Program-made: the position numbers and the translations under genes | Notes under the pieces: model-generated | What the model was told of the DNA's origin: nothing | What the model saw: only the letters and a program-made list of their open reading frames with translations | Database searches by the model: none | Shown here: in pieces, positions 1 to 15,082 of the stretch | Layout: each line of letters starts with the position of its first letter | Position numbering within the stretch: position 1 is the stretch's first letter | Source: Bisporella sp. PMI_857 | Lineage: Eukaryota > Ascomycota > Leotiomycetes > Helotiales > Helotiaceae | Reading direction: 5' to 3' | Length of the DNA stretch: 64,000 bases | NCBI GenBank assembly: GCA_021307315.1 | Contig: JAJSPD010000089.1 | Coordinates: forward strand, 104,751-168,750

Positions 1-3000
1 GAGTTGGTGATACTTTGGATGACTACTATGCAAACGCAATGGGAATTCACTATACCGAGTATATGGCTCGACTTGCCCAGCAGCTGTCATTTAAGAAACC
101 AGATTTGAATTTCCTCGAAATTGGTAAGTAGCTCAGCTATTCTCGGTCGCATTTCTTGCTGATATTGAATTCATATAGGGGCGGGAACTGGTGCCGCTAC
201 CAAAAGCATTTTCAGAGAAATTGGTAATTCGTACAAAACATACACATTCACGGATATTTCTAGTGCATTTTTCGAGTCTGCGCAAACCACCTTCAGCGAT
301 CATTTGTCTACCATGCGTTTCAGCACTCTGGACATCGAAAAAGATCCCGAGGAGCAAGGCTACAAACCTCATTATTATGATGTTGTCGTAGCTTCTCTTG
401 TGGTCCATGCTACTCACAACTTGAAGAATACGTTGACAAGAATACGCCAGCTGTTAAAACCAGGGGGTCATTTGCTTCTTTTAGAATTGACCAACTTGAA
501 TCTGGCACGCATCAGCTTCATTTTCGGATCCCTGCCAGGCTGGTGGCTTGGTGAGGAGCCATACCGCCGTTATAATCCTTGTGTAACGACTCAGCAGTGG
601 GGAGAGTTGCTTCAGGAATCAGGTTTCTCAGGTGTCGATACCGTCACACCCGACAAAGATGCTTTACCGTTCCCCGCGTCTGTGATAGTCTCCCAGGCCG
701 TGAATGACGAAGTCTCATTTTTACGCGAACCCCTTTACTCCCGTAGCGAACTTGAAACATTCCGAATAAGCCCAAGCATGCTCCTCATCATAGGCGGACG
801 CTCGAAACCAGTCTCCAAGTTCTCAAGGATCGTTAAGAGTCTCACCACCCAATACTTCGCCCGTGGCACTTTTGAAGTTGGCTCTGTTGAGCAAGTGCAG
901 GCAACAGATTTCGACCCTTCTGGCACCACGGTTCTCTTCTTGGCAGATTTGGATAAGAATATTTTCGAGGGCCTGGATGAACAGCGCTTCGAAGGCCTCA
1001 AACTTCTCTTTAACCATGCACAGAGGATAGTTTGGGTCACCAACGAGGCAAGAGACAACAATCCGTTCCATTTGATGAGTATTGGCTTTGGACGCTCTAT
1101 GTCGATGGAATTGCCTCACGTACAAACACAATACATAGATCTCACTGATGTTAGCACCGGAATCGCTTTCACAGTAGCAGAGATGCTGATTCGGTTTGAT
1201 GCTCTTACTTCGACTGAAGCGTTTCTACCAGAACAGATTTTATGGCCCATCGAGCCCGAGATTAGTATTGATACAGAGAAACAGCTCATTCATCGCATAA
1301 TACACGATACGGAAAAGAACCATCGCTACAATAGCATACGACGTGATATTGCTTTAGATACGCAAGTTGATGCTGAGAATCCAGTGGAAGTCTCACTAGG
1401 TACAGGAGGATATCATTTGGTACCACAACGTCCTCAGCCCAACCAAGGCGAAAGCAAGGTAGTTGAGACACTTTTCTCAACGGTTACAGCTGTGAAGCTT
1501 GATGATACAAGTAGCTTGCACATCGGCTTGGGAACAGTCGATAGCAGACCTGTGGCATACCTTACTGAGAGCATTGCAACACGAGTTTCCGTACTTGAAG
1601 AGCTGGCGGTCCAGTGCGAAGATATTTCGCCCCAATTCCTTGGGGCTCTTTCGACTGCCCTCATCGCCGGCGCTGTTGTCCACACATCTTCGGACCATAT
1701 CGTAGTGGTGGAGCCAGACGGAGAATTGGCGTTTGCCATTCGAGCTCACGCCTCAAACAAACCAATTTCACTTATATTCCTTACTACTGACGTGAACAAA
1801 GCCCAACCGCATTACCACTATATCCATTCGAGCATTGGAATTTCTGACCTAGACCTTATCATTCCCCAAGGGGCTCGCCGAATATTGCTGACGGGTAGGG
1901 CCAAACAAGTCGAGTCCCGAATCAAGACTTGGGCTCAGTCACGCAAGATAGAAGTTGCCAGTTTAGCACCAGTGGTTCAATCTTACCGCTCGCCAAGGTC
2001 TCCATTGATTGGTTTGCAGAAGTTACTGCAGTCATCCATCCCAATCGCTGAGAAGCTTCAGCAGAGTAGTTTTGAAGTTTTGACTTTGCAGGATGTTACT
2101 AAGTTTTTTCTCACAAAGTCCCACGGCTTGACAATTCCCATTGTTGACTTCCGACCTATTAAGGCACCCGTTACAATCGAGCCTGTTGATAAATATGCCT
2201 TACTTAGAGGAGATCATACATATTGGCTAGTCGGTCTTAGCAGATCTTTAGGGCTTTCATTGTGCAATTGGATGATCGACCACGGCGCGAAGAACGTAGT
2301 CATCTCCAGCCGCTCCCCCATTGTCGATAAATCGGCCCTCAAGGCCATTAGGAACAAAGGTGCTAACGTCCAGATTATTCCATGGTAAGCTTATGACCCA
2401 TCATCAACCTATAACTTTTCCTTGATTATCAGAACCTTGCTTTAATATCCAAAGGATCCTGCAACATCGAGAGCACTACGAAAGCTAACAAAACTAGTGA
2501 TATTGTAGATAAACAGAGCGTTGTTGCTGCGCACAGACGTATACAGAGTACCATGCCACCAATTGCCGGTGTAGCCAATGGAGCAATGGTACTTCGTGAT
2601 ACCATGCTCGATGATATGACGGTTGATGACATGAATGCCGTCATTCATCCGAAGGTCACCGGTTCGATTAACTTGAACGATTTATTCCTTAACACCCAGC
2701 TGGACTTCTTCATCTTTCTGTCATCGGCGATTGGTATGACTGGTAATGTAGGACAGTGCAATTATGCTGCTGCAAACATTTTTATGCACGGCCTTGCTGC
2801 AAAACGGAGAAAAAACGGGCTCGCCGCGTCTGTTATGGTAATTGGTGTTATATTAGGCGTTGGTTATGTGACTCGTGAAACCAGTCAAAGCCTTCAGGAC
2901 AATCTCAAGAAGTCTGGTCACAACTGGTTGTCGGAGAAAGACTTTCATATTCTTTTTGGCGAAGCAATTCGGGATAGTTCTGCCTTTTCTTCTCACCAGT

Positions 3001-6000
3001 CTGAGATTATTGTTGGTATCAAATCGATTCGGCTGGATACCGATCATATTCCTCCATGGGCGAATAACCCGAGATTCTCACACTTCATACTTCAGAGTAA
3101 AGACGGTGTTGCTGCATTCAGCGCCTCGAACGAGAAGGTCCCACTTCGGACCAAGTTCCTCGAGGCTACATCTATGCAGGAAATTTACGAGGCTTTTAGA
3201 GGCAAGTACTAATTTACGATATAGCCTAAATTTGACATGAAATACTAATTTTGAGAAAAGACGAGCTCGTGGACCATGTCATTTCGATGCTGCGAATGGA
3301 TAACTCTTTGCCGAAAGCACAGTTCCTTCAATACACTGCCGGGACTTTGGGCATTGATTCGCTCAATGCAGTCGACCTCCGTGCGTGGTTCATGAAAAAA
3401 GCTAAAATTGATGTTCCAGTTCTTCGAATCCTTGGCGGTGCTACTTTGGGAGACCTTCTGGATTTCGCTCTGGACCTTCTTCCAACCGAGGTGGCTCCAG
3501 CAAAATCCCCAGACTTTAAGCCGAACTCCAAGCCCGCTAAAACATCTGCACCAACACCAGCTAAAGCTAAACTCTTGAAAGTGACTTCAGTGCTGCCTCA
3601 AGATTTAACAGCCGTGTCGAAGTCCACATCTACATCAACAAGCGTTGGCAGCTCTTCGAATGTGATCCACCGAGAGAGGCCACAGCTAATTCCACAGGGT
3701 TCTGCGGTGCTGCCCAAGCCAGCAGCCAGTATTGAGTTGACCGAGGCACTCCTACACCCAGCTTCATCTTCCACATCTGGCAGTACATCAGGCGAATCGT
3801 TCAGCATCATAAATCATTTGTCGCTAAGCTCAGCCAGTTCACAGAAAAATTCGGAATACGTGAGCGTTTTGAAGGAAAAGCCTGATGCCGAGCAGATTCT
3901 GCGGTCTGAGAATCTCTCGCGTGGTCAATCCCGATTCTGGTTCCTCCAGTCATATGTCGAAGACTCAACGACGTTCAACATAACATGCTTATTCAAGCTT
4001 CAGGGGACAATTGATGTCGCGAAACTTGAAAAAGCAGTGGCCACGATCGGTCGCCGTCACGAAGCTCTGCGAACATCCATAAGTGACTACATACATGATA
4101 CAGTGGAGCAACATGTATTGGAAGAGGCAAATCTTTTCCTGGAAGCCCAAACTTGGTTTGAGCAAAGCGACGTACAGCTAAAATACGACGAACTGAAAGA
4201 ATACAGCTACGACTTTGAGCGAGGCGCGCTGATGAGAATAATTCTTCTTTCCCCTTATCGATCGTTAACTCGAGAACATTACCTCCTTATCGGATACCAC
4301 CATATCAACATGGATGGCGTTAGTCTGGAAATTGTCTTGAAAGAGCTTGAAGATCTGTATTCGGGTCGTAGTCTTGACAAAGAACCATTTCAATTTGCTG
4401 ACTACGCGTCCTACGAAAACCAGAAGCTCTCCAATGGAGGATGGGATCAATCTCTTAGCTATTGGAAAGAAAAGCTTGGTCAGGCTCCCGATGTTTTCCC
4501 TGTTTTGCCATTTGGACAAGCCAAGATAAGGCAAGCAACCAGGAAGTATAGCCACGTCAAGAAAAACATCGTAATCGAGAGTGATACGAAAAAGCTTATT
4601 CAAAAAGCATGCAGGACCTATAGAGTGTCACCATATCACTTTTATTTGGCGACCTATCTTGCGTTGCTTGCTAGATGGGCTGAAGTGCCTGAGGTCTGTA
4701 TTGGATCTTCATACGCCAACAGGCATGATTCCAATCGACAAACAAGCGTAGGAAATTATCTCAACCCGGTTGGGCTACGCTTGCCTTATGATAAAAAGAA
4801 AACATTTGTATCAGCTCTTGAGACCGCCAGACAAATTAGCAGCGAAGCCAGCTTGCATTCCGAAGTTCCTTTCGACGTGCTTCTGGACCATCTGAAAGTC
4901 GAGCGCAATCCAGTCTTCAGTCCAATTTTCCAGACTTTCATCAACTACCGGCCGCGAACAGACGAGTCTCGGTCGTTTGGCAGCAGCACTCTGACAGGAG
5001 TAGAGTATGAGTCGGGGAAAACGCCTTACGATGTCATGTTGGACGTGTTCGATGGACAAAGTGATCAGTCGAGAGTCGAGATAAGACTACAAAAGTATCT
5101 TTACTCCGAGGATGCGGTCGAGACACTGGCAAGGAGCTATCTGTCGCTTGTCAATGCATTTGCTAGGAATCCAATGCAGCCACTTGGCAATGCGCCTCTT
5201 CATAGTGACCGAGATCTTCGCGACGCCGCAGAAATAGGGAGAGGTAAGTCTTTTGTGCCATCTTCCATATCCTTAGGTGTTATAATGCTGATAAATTTAA
5301 AAACAAAGGTCCCATGACGAAATTGACTTGGGGTCCAACTATGATACATCGTATAGAGGACCTTTGCAGAAAGCATTCCTCGAAACTGGCTATTCAACAT
5401 CGAATAGAGGATACTTTAACTTTTGGTGATATGGCCGATCGCGTTGACCGTATTTATGAAGCTTTATCCGACGCTGGTGTGGTTGTAGGTTCGGCAGTTG
5501 GTGTGCATATGCAAGCATCTGCAGACTGGATTTGCTCCATACTGGCTATTATAAAGTATGGCTCTATTTACGTCCCCCTTGATATCAGGCAAGGAAAGTC
5601 GCGGCTCACGGCGATTATTAAAGAATGCCAACCTGCAGCTATTCTCGTAGATGGACAAACCTTCGCCCCTGCTGAGGATCTGACTTCCGATGGGGGAATA
5701 CAGAAAATCAACCTAACGAATGTTGTCGGTTCGGCCAAAATACCAACGCCTATCCTGACCCGTGCTAGTGATCAAGCAGCGTTTTATTACACAAGTGGAT
5801 CTACTGGAACCCCGAAAGGCATTCCTTTGACTAACGAAGGCATTTTTAGTCATATGGAAGGAATGTCGGATCGACTTAAAGTCTCTTTTAATGATGTTAT
5901 GCTTCAACAAACAGCTTTTAGTTTTGACTTTTCGCTTTGGCAAATTCTTATCGCTTTTACTAATGCTGCCTCGATTGTTATTGTTCCGGATCATTTACGA

Positions 6001-8430
6001 CGAGACGCTGTTGGCATCGTAGAATTGATGGTAAAAAGTAATGTTACTATGACTGCAAGTACTCCGTCCGAGTATAGCAGTTGGCTGCAGTATGGAGCTT
6101 CGAGGCTTCGCGACTCGGCATGGACGAGAATCTTGTGCGGTGGTGAGCCTATGCCACATGAATTCCTCGAAAATTTATCGGCGCTTGGGAAGGCTGACCT
6201 TAAACTTGAACATCTGTACGGTAAGTTTTCGATAAACCCGGAGGTGCGTTTCGAATATTTCTGGCTAACTTATAAGTAGGACCTACTGAGATCACTTTCA
6301 TCGCTACAACATGTCCACTTGACTATTCGAAGAAGTACACTATTATCCCCATCGGGCGACCGATCGCAAACTACACAATCGTGATATTGAATAAAAATGG
6401 CGAGGCTTTGCCCGCAGGCGTCTTGGGAGAAATTGCCATTGGTGGCCCGAGTGTCTCTACACAATATCTTAATAAACCTGAAGAATCAGGTCAGAAGTTC
6501 CGCCCGAGCATTCCAGCTCTGGAAGAAATTGGGGTTCCACCGTTCCGTTTCCACATGACTGGTGATGAAGGCTGGCTTTCCAGTGAGGGTCTTCTGTATA
6601 TCAGTGGTCGTATTGCTGGGGACACACAGATAAAACTGCGGTATGGACTTTCCAATTCCTTTCTGTTGTTTGTGGGTGCCTTTTCCTAACACCTTATTTA
6701 GTGGTCAACGTCTGGATCTTCTGGACGTAGAACAAGCAATTGTCAATGCATCATCCGGTTCAATCTTGGGAGCCAATGTATCAGCAAGCCGAGATGCCAA
6801 TGGAGCAGATTTTCTGGTTGCTCAAGTCGTATTAAGACACGACGGGGCTGAAATAGATCTGCCAGGGCTAGCCGCTTCTCTGCCTTTGCAGCAGTTCATG
6901 CGTCCCTCAGTAATCTTCGCTGTCGATAAATTCCCAGTGACCGGCCATGGAAAGCGAGACCGCCGGGCTTTGGCAAGTGTTGATGTTTTTCAAGTGAAAC
7001 GGCCAAAGAAGATCACGAGCATGAGGCTTAGTTTAGAACAGCAGCGACTCCTTTCTATATGGAAAGACATACTTCCAGAGGAAACTGTAGAATTGCATGA
7101 AATCGGGCCAGAAACCGACTTCTTTGCCATCGGCGGCACTTCCTTAACCATATTAGAACTTCAGAAACGATTCCAGAAAGACCTAGGTGCCCGCATCGAG
7201 ATTGCAACCTTATTCGAATCGAGTTCTTTAAGACAAATGACAGTGCTATTGGAAGAACAAACACAACTCACAAAATCGGAGGAGAAGCAAATTGACTGGG
7301 AAAAAGAGACTCAACTCGAACTTTCAGCGGGTCACTTCCGCAACGCCAAGAGCATGAAATATTGGACAGCTTCTAGTAGCAACGGTAGCAGCATCATTGT
7401 TATTTTGACTGGAGCGACTGGTTTCTTAGGTAAAGCACTGCTCCGTGCTCTCATTGCTACCAAAGAAGTAGCTAAAGTGCATTGTCTGGCAGTCAGACAA
7501 GTAGAGAAGCTGTCCGATTTTGTGGGCGAGCCAACGGTACATATCTATACTGGCGACCTGACTTCGCCACGCTTGGGCCTGTCTGAGGAAGAAGCGCACC
7601 ATATCTTCAGTGAATCTCATATCATAATTCACAACGGTGCCGATGTCAGCTTTCTGAAGACTTACGCATCTTTGCGCCAAGCCAATGTTCAATCGACTCG
7701 GGAACTCATTAACCTAAGCCTAACTCACGTCGACGGCGGGCATGACTTTCACTTTGTCTCTACCGCTGGGGTCTTGGGCTTCTCGGGCGAGCGTGAGTTC
7801 CCGAATATTACAGCGAGCGGATTCCATCCTCCTGTAGATGGATCTTTCGGTTATTCTGCATCGAAATGGGTCAGCGAACGAATTCTTGAGCGAGCTTCAG
7901 ATGCCTATGGCATGTCTGTCTCTATATATCGCCCAACAAACATCACAGGGGACGAAACACCAGAGCTAGACCTCGTCCATAATGTCATTAAGTACTCGCA
8001 GGTTCTTAAGGTCGTTCCAGATCCTAAAGGAATTTGGGATGGCTTCATTAACTTAGTGTCCATAGAAAAATGTACTGCTAATATCATTTCGTCAATTCTA
8101 TACGTCGCTTATTGTCGAGAGACTGGAGTTCGCTATTTGCACGTTACAGGCCCTGAAGATATTCCTATCAATGGTTTAAAAAGCCATTTGGAGCGCAATG
8201 ATCGGGCGGGAACTTGGTATAAGCAGATCGGCTTGGCTCAGTGGGTTGCCAAAGCTGAGAGAGCGGGCCTTAAACCTCTGACTGGCGCGTATCTCAAGAA
8301 ACTGGCCACGGAAAATCAGGAGGTATATCTAACCCGGGTGCTGAATGAGAAAGGTACTGCAGACCGGCTCCCGTTGGAAAAGTCCAGTTCATGGAGTGTT
8401 TTGAATACCTGGAGGCGCACAAAGGCGTAG
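1..8430 (+). CDS. Hybrid PKS-NRPS megasynthase, 3' part (MT-psiER-KR-ACP-C-A-T-R)
   Basis: Cut by the left edge; KS, AT and DH should lie upstream. Exons: <1-123, 179-2384, 2498-3205, 3256-5243, 5309-6220, 6280-6640, 6702-8430. All phases agree and give 2674 residues. Domains in order: C-methyltransferase (SAM loop LEIGAGTGAA near residue 40), non-catalytic ER-like/structural region, ketoreductase (nucleotide loop VGLSRSLG near 725; Ser852 and Tyr865 with the usual 13-residue spacing), ACP (GIDSL, Ser1047), Ser/Thr-rich linker, condensation domain (HHINMDG 1360-1366), adenylation domain (YYTSGSTGTPKG near 1834), second carrier (GGTSL, Ser2246), terminal reductase-like domain (TGATGFLG near 2336; YSASK, Tyr2483/Lys2487). 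Known role of the family: the PKS builds a methylated polyene chain, the C domain joins it to an amino acid, and the R domain releases it as an aldehyde or by Dieckmann closure to a tetramic acid. No ER domain is seen here, so a trans-acting ER would be expected. The amino acid was not predicted. Confidence 0.96.
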
Positions 8431-9670
8431 TGGGGCACAATTGTTTAGGGTAGCCAGCAGTTATATAGAAGCAGCCTTGATCTCTAAGGTCAAGTATGAT
8501 ATTGGAGGAAATTTGAGAATAGCATTTATTGTTGGTGTCAGGAATCGGCTTACGTAAGTAGGCCAAGGAGCTAGGGCATACCTGCCACGTATATATTTAC
8601 GGCTGAGAACTGTAGATAATCATCATCTGTAACACTCCTAATAAGCCTGAGTACAATCGCTGTGATACCTTCACTGATCCTCTCATCCATTCCCTGCCTA
8701 ATACACCCTATTTCTGTCAGTTGGAACCCATGTAACTAGTCACGTGAAGAGTTGTGGGTCCCCTCGGGACCTGCAACCTCTCCGCGACACGTAGCTTAGA
8801 ACACAAGAACAATCGATACATCTTACACCTGACGCCAACGAGCATACTAAGTGAAATCACTAGTCTGCCCGGCGACCCGTGAGATGCAGTCGACCGACAT
8901 TTATTTCGGGCAGATCCGTGATTTTCGATGACAATCCTGATATTTGAGTAGGTTCTCACATACCTGGGAGTAAATTGGATGCCACACTTGGAGATATAAT
9001 TTGCTTCGAGTTGTCAAGCAGTCTGTGTGAAGAAGAGGTGTACATATAGCTGAGTTTCTTTTTGAAGAGACGTTGGCATACTCAGCGTTAATGTATTGAT
9101 CGGCGTGTAGATTTTGCCGCCTTGGCAAGGCCAGAACTTGATCTTGGAAACATCCGTTTTCTTCACCTCCGTCGACTCTAAAAAGAACTGATATAGCGAA
9201 AAATATCAAGAATTATTGATGGCAACGCCGAGCTATGACAACCAGAATGAGTTCCGTACATCAGTTGACTGACAAGTTAGGGTGGGAAATCGCGTCGATG
9301 CCGTCATGTCGCCCTCTATTCTGCGAACAGGATTCCCAGTATTTTCATTGCCTTATATCAAATCAGAGAGGCTTTCCTCCCAGCTGTTGTCCATTTTTGG
9401 TCTTCTTAGGCGTGTTTAAAAGCTGCTATGTCTCTTACTTGATCAGAGTGACTTTCGGAATTCGGAACTTAATTAACTATTCAGGGATCAATCGACACGA
9501 TAGATAATTCGGTAATATTGAAATTCACAAGGCATGGGGACATTACTGAGGGCATTGCACATAGATACAAGACAATTCGTTGCAAAGGGATACATTGTAA
9601 CAAAGTAGAGGCATGACTTTTAAACAGTATTTGGGATAAAGCCGCTTGAGTAATGTCTACCATTCCCTGA
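8431..9670. other. Intergenic, no gene seen
   Basis: This stretch separates the convergent PKS-NRPS and SDR genes. It holds only short, unconserved open frames, the longest about 100 codons, with no recognisable domain or plausible splice pattern. It probably contains both 3' untranslated regions. Confidence 0.6.
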
Positions 9671-10450
9671 TTATGTTAAGGTCAATCCACCATCTACTGA
9701 GATGCTCTGACCAACGAAATAGCGGTCCTTCATAGCGTGCAAGTATGCCTCGGCGACATCTTGAGGCTCTCCAATCTCCTTGATTGTCGTACTGGCCTGC
9801 ATCTTTTCTAGCACCGGCCCTAAGTAGTCCGAAGGAATTCGGTCAAAGATCTCGGTGCGAACCACACCAATCTTGATGACATTGACACGAATAGGAGCGA
9901 GATCTATGGACAGAGCCCGGACAATCCCCTCTAATCCACTGGCGTAGCCAGCCTCGACTGCAAAATTATCCAGCGGCTTGTCAGATGTGGAAGCGCCTGT
10001 CAGTGTAATGGATGAGGCGGCATCATTACGCAGGTAAGTCTTTACATGCTTAGCGAGCAGTAGCGGGCCAAAGAAACGAACAACGCCACGGGCGACAATA
10101 TCTTCGAATGTAGCCTGCTCGATAGGCTTTAACTCTGTTACATTGCCAGCTGTGAAGACAATATGGTCCAGCGTGACACCTAATGATTTGAGGAGCTGCC
10201 CTAGTTGAGCATCTAGCTCGGAAGTGTTTGAAAGATCAATGTTGTGGCCAGAGACGAGCGCCGCGGCGCTAGGAATCGCAGCTTGGAGTCTCTCAATTGC
10301 GTTGGATACCTTTTTTTGGCTACTGCTGGCAATGAAGACACGGGCTCCTGATGACAATGCACCCTCAGCAACTGCAAACCCAACGCCTGACGAACCTCCT
10401 AGCACCAACACATTCTTATCCTTCAGCTTATCAAAGCGAGAGCCCGCCAT
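9671..10450 (-). CDS. Short-chain dehydrogenase/reductase, atypical active site
   Basis: Uninterrupted frame of 259 residues, the usual SDR length. The N-terminal Rossmann motif GGSSGVG (residues 18-24) is clear, as are the central TAGN-type segment (100-103) and the C-terminal VDGG segment. The catalytic helix reads GYASGLEG: Tyr169 is present, but the lysine expected four residues later (YxxxK) is Leu173. This may change or remove classical oxidoreductase activity. The gene lies between the PKS-NRPS and the divergent aldolase gene, so a tailoring role (keto reduction, oxidation or isomerisation) is plausible by context only. ATG at 10450 is the first in-frame ATG and follows the short divergent promoter. 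The substrate is unknown. Confidence 0.9.
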   Translation of the reverse strand: MAGSRFDKLKDKNVLVLGGSSGVGFAVAEGALSSGARVFIASSSQKKVSNAIERLQAAIPSAAALVSGHNIDLSNTSELDAQLGQLLKSLGVTLDHIVFTAGNVTELKPIEQATFEDIVARGVVRFFGPLLLAKHVKTYLRNDAASSITLTGASTSDKPLDNFAVEAGYASGLEGIVRALSIDLAPIRVNVIKIGVVRTEIFDRIPSDYLGPVLEKMQASTTIKEIGEPQDVAEAYLHAMKDRYFVGQSISVDGGLTLT

Positions 10451-11074
10451 GTTAGCTTAGAGCTTTATATATGCCTGATATGAACTTGATTCGAGTTAGC
10501 TACTCGCAATTCTTCTCCGTATAGATCGTGGGATTTGAGTAAAGCTTGAAATTTACTACCGATTCCAGGATTTTGATTTCGTCATCAACTGCAGCCACAA
10601 CGACGAAAAGTTTTCTCTTACAGACTTCCTCTGTTTGGCAGTGCTGCTTGCTTCGGTACTAATACTCTCTTGGTAAGGTATCTGGTAGAAGTCCTGGCGA
10701 AGGTACAAATAAGGCAGCGCATCAAACATTGTCTTCACTTTGAGGGGGGTGCGGAGCCTCGGGGAGTAAATTACAAGCAATATCAGGGTTAGGCGGCACG
10801 CTTTCAATGTCTCCGGCCCAAGGTATCTTTGTTCTGACAAGTCGCTATTCGGCGAAGTCGGATGTAAGTTCGCATCGGAGTGCCAAGAAGCGTTTTGGCT
10901 CATCTAGCCTCCGGCCATCATAACAGCACAGTCGGGCCGGGCTTCAAAAAGGAAGACTCAAGGCAGATGTCACATTGCCACATGGCTTACCCAACTGATA
11001 GGTGTACAGAGATTTCGCTGTCTTCATTAATTTCTCGCCTGACTCGTAAATTGTATGCACCGCATCCGCTCAAA
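10451..11074. promoter_or_regulatory. Divergent promoter between SDR and aldolase genes
   Basis: This 624-base gap lies between the start codons of two divergent cluster genes and must hold both promoters. A TATATA run lies close to the SDR start, near 10463-10468. A 115-codon minus-strand frame at 10556-10903 has no recognisable domain and is probably spurious. No regulator site could be assigned. Confidence 0.45.
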
Positions 11075-12211
11075 ATGGACATGCCTTACTTAGAACAGCC
11101 TGAATTACACACCAAAGCACAATATCGAGCTGCCCTATTGCAATATCCTGGAAATTTCAAAGAGGCTTTACAACAAGCTAAAAACGACCCCAAAAAGACA
11201 CTTTTTGGCGCTGCCCACGGAATTCCAAGCCCATATGTGACAAAGGTACGAGCTTAGGAATGCAACATCTATTTCAATGGAGCACTTGGGCCATAATAAC
11301 TGAACTAGATCATCGCTTCTACGCGACCAGACTTTATCTGGATCGACGTTGAGCATGGCATATTCGACCGCCGGACCCTTTACGAGTAAGTTGTACAAGG
11401 ACAGATGAAATGACATATAACAATCAAACTCACCATAATTACCTTACCTCAGTGCAATTCAAGCCGTGCAGCACCATTCGGAAGGTCACACCATGGCAGT
11501 TGTACGGGTCCCAAAACATGACGGGACGGCATTATCGACAGCATTAGAAGCGGGTGCATCCGCCATAATAATTCCCCACTGCGAAAGCGCAGAAGAAGTT
11601 CGAGCCTTCGTAAAAGAAGCCTACTTCCGTAAGTCAGTTTCCAGTTCATAGATATCAGAAGCAGAATTGTTAATTATTAGTTGCTTAGCTCCTCTCGGCC
11701 AGCGTTCATACAGCCCCTGGACGTTCACGCCTGGGATATCAGATGCATCACTGTACGGAAACGATCCATTCAATTTCAAATCCTCGAACTATCATATTAC
11801 CCTCATTCCACAGATTGAAACCGTAAAGGGTGTTGAGAATCTAGATGAGATAGCTGCTGTCGCGGAAGTCGGTGCTCTTATGTTTGGGCCAGTCGATTAT
11901 ATGGCCGACGCAGGGATACCTCTTAAAGTAAGCAAGGTGTTCCCTCCAGACCTGGTGGCTGCTATTGAGAAATTCGCTACTGCAGGCGAAAAGCACAGCA
12001 AGCCGTTGTTTGGGTATGTAATTGATACTTCTCATTACCAACGTGATTAGTAGCTGACTTAATAAGTGCTGCTATGGTTCCTGAAATGATTCCGCTTTTG
12101 ATCAAGCAAGGCTATAGGGCGATTTGCGTTGGCTTTGACACCGCAGGTCTTGCGAGGTTCTTTAAAAGTGGTTTAGATGCTGCTAAGGAACTCGCACAGC
12201 AAGTAGATTGA
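11075..12211 (+). CDS. HpcH/HpaI-family class II aldolase
   Basis: Five exons (11075-11245, 11309-11385, 11453-11628, 11689-12013, 12067-12211) give 297 residues. The ATG at 11075 has a good context (AAAATGG); an upstream in-frame extension lacks family similarity. Family landmarks are visible: DVEHG (Asp70, Glu72, His73), VVRVP (Arg101), QIET with metal ligand Glu185, and GPVD with metal ligand Asp211. Enzymes of this family use a divalent metal to make or break C-C bonds through a pyruvate enolate. Beside a PKS-NRPS and an aminotransferase it could condense pyruvate with a 2-oxo acid to give a 4-hydroxy-2-oxo-glutarate-type product. Comparable aldolases occur in clusters for tetramic acids built on 4-hydroxy-4-methylglutamate. 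That role here is inference; the fold assignment is strong. Confidence 0.92.
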
Positions 12212-12952
12212 GGAGTACAACCTTTTCAATTCATATCGGCCTGGCCGAGATGTATATATCCACTATCGCAAACAGGGTGTGAAAAGAGCCTTCATTTTAG
12301 TCACTAGTACTATCTAAGTGGAAATTAAAATTCTGCCTTGCATTTTGGAATTGATTTTGTAAATTCAATCAAATTGCCAATTATATTTGGACCTGATTGG
12401 CATTACTTAGAATTTATACATTCATATTACTATAATAAGCCCACCCCCAATATTTTTGAATTAGTTTTGTAGATAGTTCAACTGATCTAATAGAGAAACG
12501 TCATCTTTTTTCATACACCAATAGAACCCTATCTTTCTGGAAAAATCCAAGAGTTGAGTCATCTAAAATCACAGTAAATGAAGAGGTTGTTACAGACATT
12601 CCATTATCCCAAATACTTTCTAGATTCTAAGATCAAACAACTTCGATTGAAGATCGCTTGAAGGATGTCTTCTCCTTCGGGTTATGAGGTGAAATTTGGT
12701 TAGACATTTATTTCATATTCGCGTAGTTATAAATCTAATATCTATGCTATGCATTCCGAACGTCTTGGAAGCAATCCGAGTTCGTTCCCTTTTTGACCCC
12801 TTAGACCGTCTGCTGTCTACACTTATCGAGCTGACTAAGGAGAGGTATATATCGAACTAATAAGCAGTATGTCTCGAATCCTCATTTGAATAAATTTGTA
12901 TTCATATGATTCTGTGATTCGCGGGACTCTACTCTAAGTACCAATTTACTTC
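12212..12952. other. Intergenic, AT-rich, no gene seen
   Basis: This lies between the convergent aldolase and aminotransferase genes. It is AT-rich with stops in all frames. No open frame or RNA gene was recognised. Confidence 0.6.

Positions 12953-15082
<2,130 letters not shown>

Noticed and set aside
3202..3255. GC-AG intron in the PKS-NRPS at AG|GCAAGT
   Set aside because: The phase does not fit the next exon. A GT donor four bases later (GTACTA) gives the right phase into the ACP.
9235..9507. 90-codon plus-strand frame downstream of the PKS-NRPS
   Set aside because: No similarity to any family I recognise and no supporting context.
10556..10903. 115-codon minus-strand frame between the SDR and the aldolase
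   Set aside because: No recognisable domain, no splice support, and it fills the shared promoter gap.
12453..12900. Possible RNA gene in the AT-rich gap between aldolase and aminotransferase
   Set aside because: No tRNA-like B box with matching arms and no rRNA-like stretch could be made out.
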